Source: Cristatella mucedo (lineage: Eukaryota > Bryozoa > Phylactolaemata > Cristatellidae). From it: a stretch of DNA of 64,000 bases. The stretch covers positions 322,501 through 386,500 of the forward strand of contig WPIO01000128.1 in the NCBI GenBank assembly GCA_009760855.2, in the 5' to 3' direction. This document shows, piece by piece, positions 57,401-64,000 of this stretch (positions are counted from its first letter, which is position 1; each line of letters begins with the position of its first letter). The notes under the pieces are model-generated. The model was given only the letters and a program-made list of their open reading frames with translations. It had not been told where the DNA came from and made no database searches. A program made the translations under genes and the position numbers.

Positions 57401-57906
57401 CAGAGTGAGCACAGGAGTCGGTCCAACGGCACTGGTCGCCGGGAAGCAGCTCGTGTACGTAGAGCCAAAGCCGATGCCGCCACTGCTGCTGCTGACCGTG
57501 GGCAGTCCGAAGGAGGGCGCTGCACTCGACGCAGCCGACGTCGGCTGGGCAGCGAACAGACCGAAGCCAGCCGACGACGGCGCGCCGGCAGTCGTGGTGG
57601 CGGCCGGAGCGCCGCCGCCGCCGAACGAGAAGCCGGCTGCAGCCGACGGTTGCGGCTGGACGGCTCCGAACAGACCGGAAGTGCTGGTCGAAGCGGCAGT
57701 CGGGAAGCCAAACGAGGTGGCAGTGCCCAGCGTGGGGCCGGCTGCTGCCACTGTGCTGCCGCCAGTGGAAGTGGCGAAGGTGGAGCTAAGGGTGCCTGAT
57801 CCACCGGCGCCCAAGCCGAACGCCGGCGTGGCACCAGCACCCGTGCCGGCAGCTGGCTTAAAGCCGGCGGAGCCAAATGGCGTGCTCCCCGACAGATTCG
57901 GCAGAG
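39312..57906 (-). CDS. NUP58: Nucleoporin Nup58 (NUPL1), 5' end missing, six exons
   Basis: Minus-strand exons 57906-57177, 54210-54033, 52743-52539, 50292-50210, 45902-45695 and 39493-39312 join in phase into 527 residues ending in TAG. The first is an FG domain (eight FG, e.g. TPFGS, FSFGG) ending [12 protein letters not shown]. Exons 2-4 form the coiled-coil core ([63 protein letters not shown]). Exon 5 has [14 protein letters not shown] and VGPTPF. The last exon ends [11 protein letters not shown], matching the vertebrate KRGKR terminus. The order matches human NUP58 (599 aa). The protein forms the Nup62-Nup58-Nup54 coiled-coil complex lining the central channel of the nuclear pore and helps transport-factor passage through its FG repeats. 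The N-terminal exon was not found; the first visible exon starts after an acceptor (ctttctttgcag). Introns hold LINE-b copies and two large satellites. Confidence 0.94.
39494..40047. other. Nup58 intron 5, left part
   Basis: A 107-codon + frame at 39650-39973 ends in a donor-like ATGCCG|GTAAGA, with [11 protein letters not shown] near its end. I could not place it in any family. Confidence 0.25.
40048..40145 (-). mobile_element. LINE-b 3' tail in Nup58 intron 5
   Basis: Reversed tail: cacttgataaagtgcgttca, gagaactcaatctctttctt, ggcgctttacatttgctgca. Confidence 0.85.
40150..41262. other. Nup58 intron 5 sequence, nothing recognised
   Basis: No open frame above 60 codons and no family repeat seen. 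Confidence 0.35.
41265..41438 (-). mobile_element. SINE-A copy in Nup58 intron 5
   Basis: Reversed SINE-A: gtgtagctcattcaacagcc tail, ccccaccgcttggaatgggc body, gactcgaacccacgac (B box), A-box end tgggctacgagcca. Confidence 0.8.
41440..42262. other. Nup58 intron 5 sequence, nothing recognised
   Basis: Short frames only. No match to repeat families A-C. Confidence 0.3.
42265..42500 (-). mobile_element. two tandem SINE-A fragments
   Basis: 42265-42395 (aaaagcctcatttacaagc, caatccacgacctgggtcgt) and 42405-42490 (caatgggcaatagaggatcg, gcaggactcgaaaccac) are successive reversed SINE-A pieces. The second overlaps the body of the first. Confidence 0.6.
42780..43165. other. Nup58 intron 5, short frames of unknown nature
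   Basis: Two plus-strand frames (42791-43090 and 42811-43128) of ~100 codons overlap. Neither has a known motif. This may be a decayed 5' extension of the neighbouring LINE-b. Confidence 0.25.
43170..43885 (+). mobile_element. LINE-b RT C-terminus to 3' tail
   Basis: Forward with frame breaks. [19 protein letters not shown] corresponds to the L2-type IHAFVTSRLDYCNSLL block, [15 protein letters not shown] follows in another frame, and the tail aaatgcctagaaagacg...ttctctgtgctat ends it. Confidence 0.75.
43890..44955. other. Nup58 intron 5 sequence, nothing recognised
   Basis: No convincing frame or repeat. Confidence 0.3.
44958..45017. repeat. (GA)n-rich purine tract
   Basis: gagaga runs with ggg/gga interruptions. 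Confidence 0.9.
45695..45902 (-). CDS. NUP58: Nup58 exon 5
   Basis: Acceptor tgtcttttttag, donor [29 protein letters not shown] mirrors the family's QYLGYRK...[13 protein letters not shown] mirrors GPTPF. Phase 0 in, phase 1 out. Confidence 0.9.
46090..46215 (-). mobile_element. LINE reverse-transcriptase fragment (AAFD motif)
   Basis: The minus strand encodes [20 protein letters not shown] then LERLS, the RT block usually written LLDLSAAFDTVDH.ILL. It sits directly beside the (AC)n tract, in Nup58 intron 4 just upstream (in gene sense) of exon 5. Confidence 0.75.
46355..46411. repeat. (AC)n microsatellite
   Basis: About 26 AC dinucleotides, preceded by 150 bp of degenerate CA/CG-rich sequence. 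Confidence 0.97.
46672..47444. repeat. 15-bp minisatellite, ~51 units (Nup58 intron 4)
   Basis: The unit is GGCG(C/G)AAAGAGATCC. The first seven units (to ~46784) carry GGCGG; all later ones carry GGCGC. Small slips occur at about 46825, 46968, 47075, 47178 and 47227. Because 15 is a multiple of three and no stop occurs in any register, all six frames stay open and give five-residue repeats. These are not proteins. Confidence 0.98.
47485..47700 (-). mobile_element. LINE-b 3' end (first of three in a row)
   Basis: Reversed AAT tail, gatatagggccatcagagaa, tttctaggagctttacattt and the 3' UTR ending gtcagcacacataagcac. Confidence 0.88.
47704..48130 (-). mobile_element. LINE-b 3' end, longer copy
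   Basis: Reversed tail hairpin, 3' UTR, then the RT end. The reversed agtgagttccaggctttgga encodes SKAWNSL. Confidence 0.9.
48480..49490 (-). mobile_element. LINE-b with RT core
   Basis: On the minus strand: [16 protein letters not shown] and [17 protein letters not shown], then [12 protein letters not shown], in an open stretch at 48912-48577. Further 5' are the NP.VI block near 49100 and YADDAQLY near 49270, the catalytic Asp pair. This is the reference LINE-b copy and identifies the family as L2/CR1-like. It is broken by frameshifts and lacks the 5' half. Confidence 0.92.
49491..50209. other. Nup58 intron 4, nothing recognised
   Basis: A (GCT)n run near 49760 and a C-run/G-run near 49988-50002. 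No gene. Confidence 0.35.
50210..50292 (-). CDS. NUP58: Nup58 coiled-coil exon 4 (83 bp)
   Basis: Acceptor ctctttttttag, donor AAG|GTTAGT. It encodes [19 protein letters not shown] then HTIHERVK, the counterpart of the human FVALAAQLQSIHENVK region. It joins exon 3 as Gln-Asp in phase. Confidence 0.92.
50300..52530. other. Nup58 intron 3, nothing recognised
   Basis: Overlapping 60-120-codon frames without domains. No member of the repeat families defined here. Confidence 0.35.
52539..52743 (-). CDS. NUP58: Nup58 coiled-coil exon 3
   Basis: Acceptor gctttcttag, donor AAG|GTAAGT; phase 0 in, phase 1 out. Contains [20 protein letters not shown], which matches the family's P.GLQ.E..AP..YF motif, and ESHLARAS. 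Confidence 0.94.
53465..53585 (-). mobile_element. SINE-A relic in Nup58 intron 2
   Basis: Reversed remnant: gccttacaggctatcatcg, ctgcaatcgtgggcaaaagc, gcaggcctcgaacacagg, ggcaaagaccctggg. Confidence 0.55.
54033..54210 (-). CDS. NUP58: Nup58 coiled-coil exon 2
   Basis: Acceptor gtcttcctgcag, donor CAG|GTGAGA; phase 2 in, phase 0 out. Heptad-like helix with [15 protein letters not shown] and the conserved RN(S/T)xxIxKLKxxT block. Confidence 0.92.
54392..54464. repeat. (GT)n microsatellite followed by (GA)n
   Basis: About 36 GT dinucleotides, then gagagagagagata, in Nup58 intron 1. Confidence 0.97.
54665..56080. other. Nup58 intron 1, GC-rich middle, no gene seen
   Basis: 55370-55890 is GC-rich with ~130-codon frames on both strands. 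Neither shows a domain. Confidence 0.35.
56090..56935 (+). mobile_element. LINE-a RT C-terminal portion in Nup58 intron 1
   Basis: Forward and decayed: gtcacctgtgcagtccctca (VPQ block), tctccatttatactcaactt, then [41 protein letters not shown] and [11 protein letters not shown], ending at a shortened C-terminus (gaagtctgttggctaccgaa). Confidence 0.88.
56936..57112 (+). mobile_element. SINE-A copy in Nup58 intron 1
   Basis: Forward: a weak A box, altered hairpin, strong B box ggttcgagtcctgc, body cccaccgcaagcggtggaga, tail ttgctgaattagctact. Confidence 0.8.
57177..57906 (-). CDS. NUP58: Nup58 FG-repeat exon (first visible exon)
   Basis: Acceptor ctttctttgcag is followed by [15 protein letters not shown] and seven further FG motifs in an Ala/Ser/Gly/Thr-rich, charge-poor protein. 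The exon closes with [20 protein letters not shown] and the donor AA|GTAAGC. Confidence 0.92.
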
Positions 57907-57959
57907 CTGCAAAGAAAGTGTGCAGCCAATGTTGGCGTCAGCCAATGTGCTGTAGATCT

Positions 57960-58194
57960 TGCGGGGAAGCTGGAGGGGAGTGACTGAAGGCAGGAGGAGG
58001 AGGAGGAGGAGGAGGGAGGTGGGGATGCTGTCCAGTGGCTTTTACAGTTTCTGTCGTGGCTGACTTATTGTCTCGAGCAGTACATGCCGGCCGATGGATG
58101 GCCGGCCATCAACACTGCTTCTTCGATGGCATCTCGTGGGGTGTGCTTGTATGTGTGTGCTTGCATGTGTGAGCACTAGTTCCATAGCCGCGTG
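57960..58194. other. upstream of the first visible Nup58 exon
   Basis: A (GGA)n run at 57988-58010 and gtgtgcttg repeats. I see no N-terminal Nup58 exon here. Confidence 0.3.
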
Positions 58195-58745
58195 TTGACT
58201 ACTTCGGATTTCTGATTTTGGTTGGATACATTTTGCTTTATGTGTTCACGATTGTGGAAAATAAAGCTCCAGGACGTTTGATGACCTATACACCAAAATA
58301 TATCAAACCGAAATCAGAGATTTTCCACGCTCGTGTAAAACAAGTAGTGCTGAACTCGCATTTAAAATTGTACTCCAATACATGAAGTATTAGCCGCGTT
58401 ACGGAGTTTACAAGACATCAACCGACACTGGAAATGAAGCTGCGTAAAAGACACAAGAATGCACCTCAACAAGCTTCAAGCATGTATTGCAATCTACCAA
58501 GGTTCGACAAGTTGGGATACAAGTCGCATGTGATGCAGACATCAGTAAATTTTTTATTTGTAGATTTGTTGCTTCTGGCTTGCATTCGGGTAAGCCATGG
58601 TTTGCATAACCATTTTTCTTTCACGCGAAAGTCGTCAGAACTTCCTATCCCAGTTCTAACATTGTTGTCTTTCGAAAGGTACCCTAAACATATATTCGAT
58701 TGTCGGCCAAATTGTGTATGTATTTTCTTGACATTCCCCGTGAAG
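58195..58745 (+). repeat. repeat C copy with a foldback at its left end
   Basis: Blocks shared with 13206-13593 (tgcacctcaacaagcttc, gttgggatacaagtcgcat, gatgcagac, gtcgtcagaacttcctatcc, attttcttgacattcc). The left ~125 bases form an imperfect inverted repeat (tctgattttggttggata / tatcaaaccgaaatcaga). Confidence 0.65.
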
Positions 58746-58759
58746 GAAGAACTCCAGCA

Positions 58760-59315
58760 AAACTTAGTTGGCTCAAGAAATGTATGCATAGCATCAAGAG
58801 TATGCACATGGAGAGGATCGATACAGACATATACAGGCTCGGCTGCAAATAAGTTAAGTGGTACTGATAACACTACTCAATGACATGCCAGCAAAAACGT
58901 ATGGTGCTAACAAAATATGCTTTCAAGATTTAGGTATAGGTGACTGAGGAAAAATATGGAGCTAAAACACACAGCCAGATCAAAACCAGATCATTTCATA
59001 CTCACTAAACAATGATTGAGTTGTGGCTGCTGCAGTAGGCGTGTTCGCCATGTTGAATGTCACAGCCTTCGTGGTTGCTCTAAATGAGATGAGATGCCAT
59101 TATTACTTCGTCGTCTTAATTAAAAAGTACAGGACAGCCACACTTATAGGGCATGCATCTTCAATCAGAAATGCGACCCACACAGCAAGCAACAGGTGCA
59201 GGGGAGGCGACATGTACCCAAAGAACAAAAGTAAGCATTCAAGAAACAATCAAAAAAGCAGGTTAACACAGAAGGTTATTGAGTTCAAGTTCCTTCACGT
59301 TGTCTGTTTGACTGA
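58760..59315. other. non-coding, nothing recognised
   Basis: No family repeat and no convincing exon. Confidence 0.3.
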
Positions 59316-59317
59316 AA

Positions 59318-59912
<595 letters not shown>

Positions 59913-59914
<2 letters not shown>

Positions 59915-61570
59915 GCTGCAACGTAGAATGCAAAAGACAGTACATACAAGCACGATGTGCTACAACAACCAATCCGGTTTGAATGGCCGAGAGCTACCCT
60001 CAAAGGGTGCACGCACATACAACGTACCACTGCGTTGGTTCGACCAAGCTTGACAAAGCGCACAGCGAAACCACTGCACTTCTACGCACGGTACAGCACA
60101 TACGGTAGCGCAGGCAGCAGCACTCCTGCTCGGAGACGCGCTGCGTACGTTTGTGCCTGCACTTAGGCTGCACTTAGGATGCGGCTGCAGCCACTTGGCG
60201 TACTGCACGCTCGAAGTGATCTACAGCATCCTACGCCATAAACGTCTGACTGTAAAAAGTAAAGATACGAGTGCGAAGCAACATTGCCACAACAACTGGC
60301 GCAGTAAATGATAATCGCATACTGAGGCAGTTCGTCTATTTGAAAGGGCGCGAAGTCATGCACCTGAGTCACCCACTGAGCCATAGGATGGCGGTAATTA
60401 AGGCAATGTACTCAGTTGAGATACGTTTTGATTGGCCTTGCGGATATCCTAGTCGCTTTACCCCGAAAGCTCCCACAGAAGCTGACAGGGCAGAAATTTC
60501 GGAATTTCAGAGAATTATACTGAAAGTTCGGACCGCTGCATCGTCGTCACCACAGAGCTTTCACGGGGTTTTCTTTTAGAAGAAGCAACTGCTTGAGCAA
60601 CTGCTTGAGCAACTGCTGCAGACCTTTCTGCTGGCGTCATTCCGAAAGCTACGCTAAGCAAACAAAATAACGGCATCATTTTATAACAACAATTGTTTAA
60701 ATGCCGCATATATCCAGTAAAATTACAAACGGTAGTTCGTTGTAATCCACTCGGTAGCAGAGACGTGCAGAAACACGGAATTTAGCAAACAACCGGAACC
60801 CCGCTCTCTCGCAGGCTGCCTCAGCCAGGATTCCGGCCACAACCCTACGATAATCCTAAATTTTTCTTCGGGCTGCTACAATGGTTGGGCACCAAGCTTA
60901 AGTACTGAACGCGTCCGTTTCACACGATTCACTCAAAAAAGCACTCTGAGATAACCCGACTTCTATTTGATATGCTCCAGTTCCATAAAAATACTGTTAG
61001 AATAGCCTTCACAAATTCTCATTACATCCTTGCAATATGTACAACGAAGGAATGGGCTAACATAAAAAGTGATATTCCCAACCAAATTCTAACGGGACCG
61101 CAGATACGGGCTGGTGGTCGGCTAGCCTGAATGGCCACAGACATACTTACGTGCTTCTACAAATTCAATTAACACTAACTGCATCCACAAATTATGAATG
61201 ACATTAATTTAATCTGGAACCAAATTGTGTCTGATTCGCATAAGAAATCGCAGCAAAAGGCTACCTACGTCGTTGCACCCGGTGCAGCACCAAACGAGAA
61301 GGATGAGGCCATTTTTCATGTCCAGTAAGGTCAAGGTTAGGGATTCCCCGTTCGCAGAGATAACTCCCAATATGTCAACAAAGCTGAGTACGGCTGCTAT
61401 ACCGAGTTCATCAGATACGGAAATATTAGAGGATTAGAGGTTAAAATATTAAAATAGAGATATATATGTAAGGATTTTACTTTAATATATAAGCATTAGC
61501 TGTAGCAAATCCTAAGCACGCAGCAAAAAGCAGCTGTTGAGTGCTGCTCGCGATAGCGTTCTACCAAATA
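59913..61570. other. non-coding, no gene assigned
   Basis: A 102-codon frame on + (60271-60579) and a 64-codon frame on - (60709-60515) oppose each other. The minus frame starts with a signal-like MMPLFCLLSVAFG, followed by an Ala/Gln repeat. Neither is recognised. A 12-bp direct repeat (gcaactgcttga) x3 lies at 60585-60620. Confidence 0.3.
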
Positions 61571-61574
61571 ATGA

Positions 61575-62135
61575 TAATAATATACACTTGTATAGTGCCC
61601 TCAGGGAACGGAGTATTTATGTCTATGCACTTTACAGATGCTGCATGTAAAGCATTACCAAATTGTTGGTGTTAACATCAGCAAGCAGCAGGCATAGCGT
61701 CAACAGATACAAGCACACGAAGGACGTATCGCAGACTTCTCAAATGCTGTAATAAAAAGGTGCGTTTTTAAGCTTTTTTTATATTTCGTCAAGTCAGTGG
61801 ACTTTATGACGTGTGTCGGTAGTGATTTCCAGGATTTGGAAGTATAGGAACTAAAGATACGTTCTCGAACGGTTTTGAGGTTCGTACAAGGTATGGCTTA
61901 ATGATTCGAGTCAGAACAGCGGGTTGTACGATTCTTCACCTGGTAGTGGAGAAGTTCTGTTGGATAGGCTGAAAAGTGACAGAGACCTTTAATTCGATGC
62001 ACTGCTTCATTGAGAGCCAGTGCAGGTCGGCGAGAGTCGTGGTGCGATGTGGCAGTTTCGACGCTGACGGCAGATGAGCCTAGCTGCAGAGTTTAACATC
62101 GGCTGCAAGCACCTGATTGCACACCCCTAGCGCCG
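61575..62135 (-). mobile_element. LINE-b 3' portion
   Basis: A reversed ATT tail, gtatagtgccctcagggaac, tgcactttacagatgctgca, 3' UTR, then the RT end where the reversed tgatttccaggatttgg encodes SKSWKS. It continues to the LHWL-type block near 62020. Confidence 0.88.
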
Positions 62136-62685
62136 ACCTAGGAGAGACCGTGACCATGCATTCCATTTTGGCTCCGAATCAAATCGCGTGACAGTGGGAC
62201 CGATACTGAAAGTTGACCTATGCGACAGTGCAAGTGGACCTGACCAGCAAGTCCTCTTTGAGGAAAGCTGCGTCTATGCGTTGACTCTTGACGATGCCGT
62301 TCGACGGGTAGCATGGCTCGAGGCAGAGCTGCGTGCCTAATACACACTTTCGTTTCAGTTCTGCTTGCGGGTTTGTTACGGTTCTGCTTGCGAGAATGCA
62401 TCCTTTGTGCTTGCAGGTCTGCTTCCGGTCTGCTCGCGAGTCTGCTTCTGTTCTCAATGCGTTTTCAGCAACCAGTTAACATTACTCACTGCTACTATAC
62501 ATCCAACAAAAATAACAGCAGGCCTTTGGATCTTTCGCGGCATCTTACGCTAACGAGCTTTCCCAACCGAGTTTGTAGCCATCATTGAAGCGCACCTGTT
62601 TATTACAGCATTTGGCGGGTCTTTGCGATTCGCTCTTCGTGAACATGTACCTACTTACACTACGCCTGCTGCTTGCGGATGTTAC
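62136..62685. other. non-coding, nothing recognised
   Basis: gtctgcttgc-like short repeats at 62360-62450. Nothing else. Confidence 0.3.
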
Positions 62686-62689
62686 CTCC

Positions 62690-62800
62690 AAAAAATTCGG
62701 TATGCTTTTTATAAAGCAAATGCAAAGTGCCTAGAAAGAGAATCAGCTCTCTGAGGGCGCTACACAAATTTATTATTATTATTATTATTATCACACTCGC
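62690..62800 (+). mobile_element. LINE-b 3' tail
   Basis: Forward: aaagcaaatgcaaagtgcct, agaaagagaatcagctctct, gagggcgctacacaaat, then (ATT)7. Confidence 0.9.
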
Positions 62801-62997
62801 TTGAGACGAGCAAGCGCGCTCAGCTTCTCATGCATCCGTGACTGCACAGTCCTACATTGCTAGCACTCAGCGGGGCGATTTCCTTTGCCTTTGACCAGTC
62901 AGTGCTGATTTGTGCGGCGGCGGTGCGAAACCTAAGGAATAACATAATCGGGGAACTGCACATCTCTGACGCTACCTTTAAGCAAATTTTCACATGA

Positions 62998-63055
62998 AAT
63001 TACTTTAATATTAATATTATTAATATTAAAATATATAATATTAATATTAATACAC
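62998..63055. repeat. AT-rich taatatt repeat
   Basis: An imperfect repetition of aatatt/attaat over ~55 bases. Confidence 0.8.
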
Positions 63056-63372
63056 TTAAAATGAAGCGCGTGAAGTAAGTAAGCGGAAGCATTGTGGAAT
63101 GGCATGGTTGTGAGCCTGAGGTAAATGCTGCCGGCCAAGTGTTCTCCCGTTGCCTGGCGGTCTGGCAATCGAAGCGCTACAGCGAACACAATTTAAAACA
63201 TAATTTACATAATTTAAAACTAGCGCAAACGTACTGCCGCGCTGCTTCCGAAATGTTTGAGCGAAGGAATTAATGAAAGTTTCCTCCTTAGTTTACGACA
63301 GTTTTCCAGTGCTGAGAGAGCTGGCGAATAGCCTCCGTCCGGGACTGCTACGGACTCATGGACTGAGGGACT

Positions 63373-63459
63373 GTTATGGACTTATCTGCGCATGCGCGAG
63401 CATGCGCAGATAAGTCCATAACATCCTAAGAGCGGTCAGTGTGGCGTTGAATGACGTCA
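63373..63459. promoter_or_regulatory. candidate promoter: 50-bp perfect palindrome with NRF1 site, plus CRE
   Basis: 63373-63422 is a perfect inverted repeat (23-bp arms, 4-base loop GCGA). Its centre contains TGCGCATGCGCG, a full match to the NRF1 consensus YGCGCAYGCGCR. 30 bases on, TGACGTCA (63452-63459) is a perfect CRE. Both motifs are typical of CpG-type animal promoters close to the start site. The first in-frame ATG on + is at 63564. Confidence 0.45.
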
Positions 63460-63499
63460 CGCACGGGCTACTTGCCGCCGGACTCTTAATTAACGAGGT

Positions 63500-64000
63500 T
63501 CAGCCGACTCTGGTGGCGGCTGGGTGGTCATCCTCCATTCCAAGTAACGAGGTCGCGTGCACTATGGAGCTACGAGCCTTGCCGACTTGCGGAAACGGCC
63601 GGCCACCGCTGTCTCGCGACCTTTCAACAGCCCTCGAGTGCGACCAGCGCTCGTCAGCCGGGCGCGCCGAGACGCGTCTGACGCCGATGCCGGCGACGGA
63701 GCGGGTCGCAGCTCCGCCGCCGCCGCCGGACTCTCGAAAGTGGAGCTCACTGGCTCCGAGGTTCGGCACCGAACGGCTTCGCCTCGGGCTGCGCGCTCTC
63801 GGCGGCCGCGGCGTCGCCTCGCTCGCTCCTGACGAGACGCTCGCGGCAGACGCCACAGCGGGCGCATCGGTGCCGGCGCAGAATGCCGATGCAGAAGCGC
63901 TGAGAGCGTCTCCGCTGCCGCTGCTGCTGCTGCTGCTGCTCAGGCTGCGCGAGCGGCGGACGTCGCCTGCCAGCTTCCGGGCGAGCGAGCTCTCAGCCCC
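63500..64000 (-). CDS. competing minus-strand open frame, Ser/Arg-rich, running in from the edge
   Basis: This frame is open from the right edge to a stop at 63502-63500 (166 codons). It reads as a disordered phospho-protein: RRSRSLSSSSSSSGSG, then RSPRRSRSVPNLGASELHF and a Gly run. The RSRSVPNL motif is common in kinase/14-3-3 target proteins. If real it is a last exon, but no AATAAA follows nearby. Only one of the two strands is likely coding. Confidence 0.3.
   Translation of the reverse strand, partial: GAESSLARKLAGDVRRSRSLSSSSSSSGSGDALSASASAFCAGTDAPAVASAASVSSGASEATPRPPRARSPRRSRSVPNLGASELHFRESGGGGGAATRSVAGIGVRRVSARPADERWSHSRAVERSRDSGGRPFPQVGKARSSIVHATSLLGMEDDHPAATRVG
63564..64000 (+). CDS. 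possible 5' coding exon, open to the window edge (unidentified)
   Basis: ATG at 63564 (gcactATGg), 105 bases past the CRE, opens a frame of 145 codons with no stop before the edge. It is GC-rich and Pro/Arg/Leu-rich, with a poly-Leu run from the (CTG)n at 63918. Promoter motifs upstream favour this strand; the poly-Leu in a charged context does not. See the competing minus-strand frame. No family recognised. Confidence 0.3.
   Translation, partial: MELRALPTCGNGRPPLSRDLSTALECDQRSSAGRAETRLTPMPATERVAAPPPPPDSRKWSSLAPRFGTERLRLGLRALGGRGVASLAPDETLAADATAGASVPAQNADAEALRASPLPLLLLLLLRLRERRTSPASFRASELSA

Noticed and set aside
57177-57983. 268-codon plus-strand Pro/Ala frame
   Set aside because: Antisense shadow of the Nup58 FG exon.

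Overview
This is an animal (metazoan) genome fragment. It has spliced genes with GT-AG introns and AATAAA polyadenylation signals, tRNA-derived SINEs, L2/CR1-type LINE fragments, a decayed hAT (Charlie8/GTF2IRD2-like) transposon, and many micro- and minisatellites. Unique sequence is of medium G+C and the coding exons are GC-rich. LINE ends with (ATT)n tails and this hAT type fit a marine or lophotrochozoan-like invertebrate, but the window does not fix the species.

Four gene-level regions can be supported. (1) Bases 2-1543 (+) are the 3' terminal coding exon of a large low-complexity Ala/Ser/Gly/Gln-rich protein ending in a PDZ-ligand tail (TTDV), with an AATAAA signal at 1784. (2) A complete TMEM45 (DUF716) gene on + can be assembled from three coding exons (28809-29398, 34913-35067, 37237-37391; 299 aa; polyA signal 37558-37563). 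(3) Nucleoporin Nup58 (NUPL1), missing only its 5' end, lies on - in six exons from 57906 down to 39312 (527 aa visible). It is convergent, tail to tail, with TMEM45. (4) At the right edge a promoter-like block (NRF1-type palindrome and a perfect CRE, 63373-63459) precedes GC-rich frames that run off the window.

The rest is dominated by repeats. I define five families by internal comparison: SINE-A (tRNA head with an internal 11-bp hairpin, TTTA tail), SINE-B (tRNA head with a LINE-like tail), LINE-a (RT fragments, CATTA-type tail), LINE-b (L2-like RT, ATT tail) and repeat C (unknown, three copies). SINE-B and LINE-b share the same 3' hairpin tail, which suggests LINE-b supplies the retrotransposition machinery. 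Several copies are nested (SINE-B inside LINE-a, SINE-B inside repeat C, a 21-bp minisatellite inside a LINE-a reverse-transcriptase frame). Two GC/CpG-rich stretches (18.4-19.3 kb and 20.3-22.0 kb) may hold promoters or first exons but carry no protein I can recognise.

TMEM45 (a multi-pass membrane protein) and Nup58 (nuclear-pore central channel) are unrelated in function. I see no operon-like or cluster logic. The layout is two ordinary genes whose introns have filled with retroelements and satellites.
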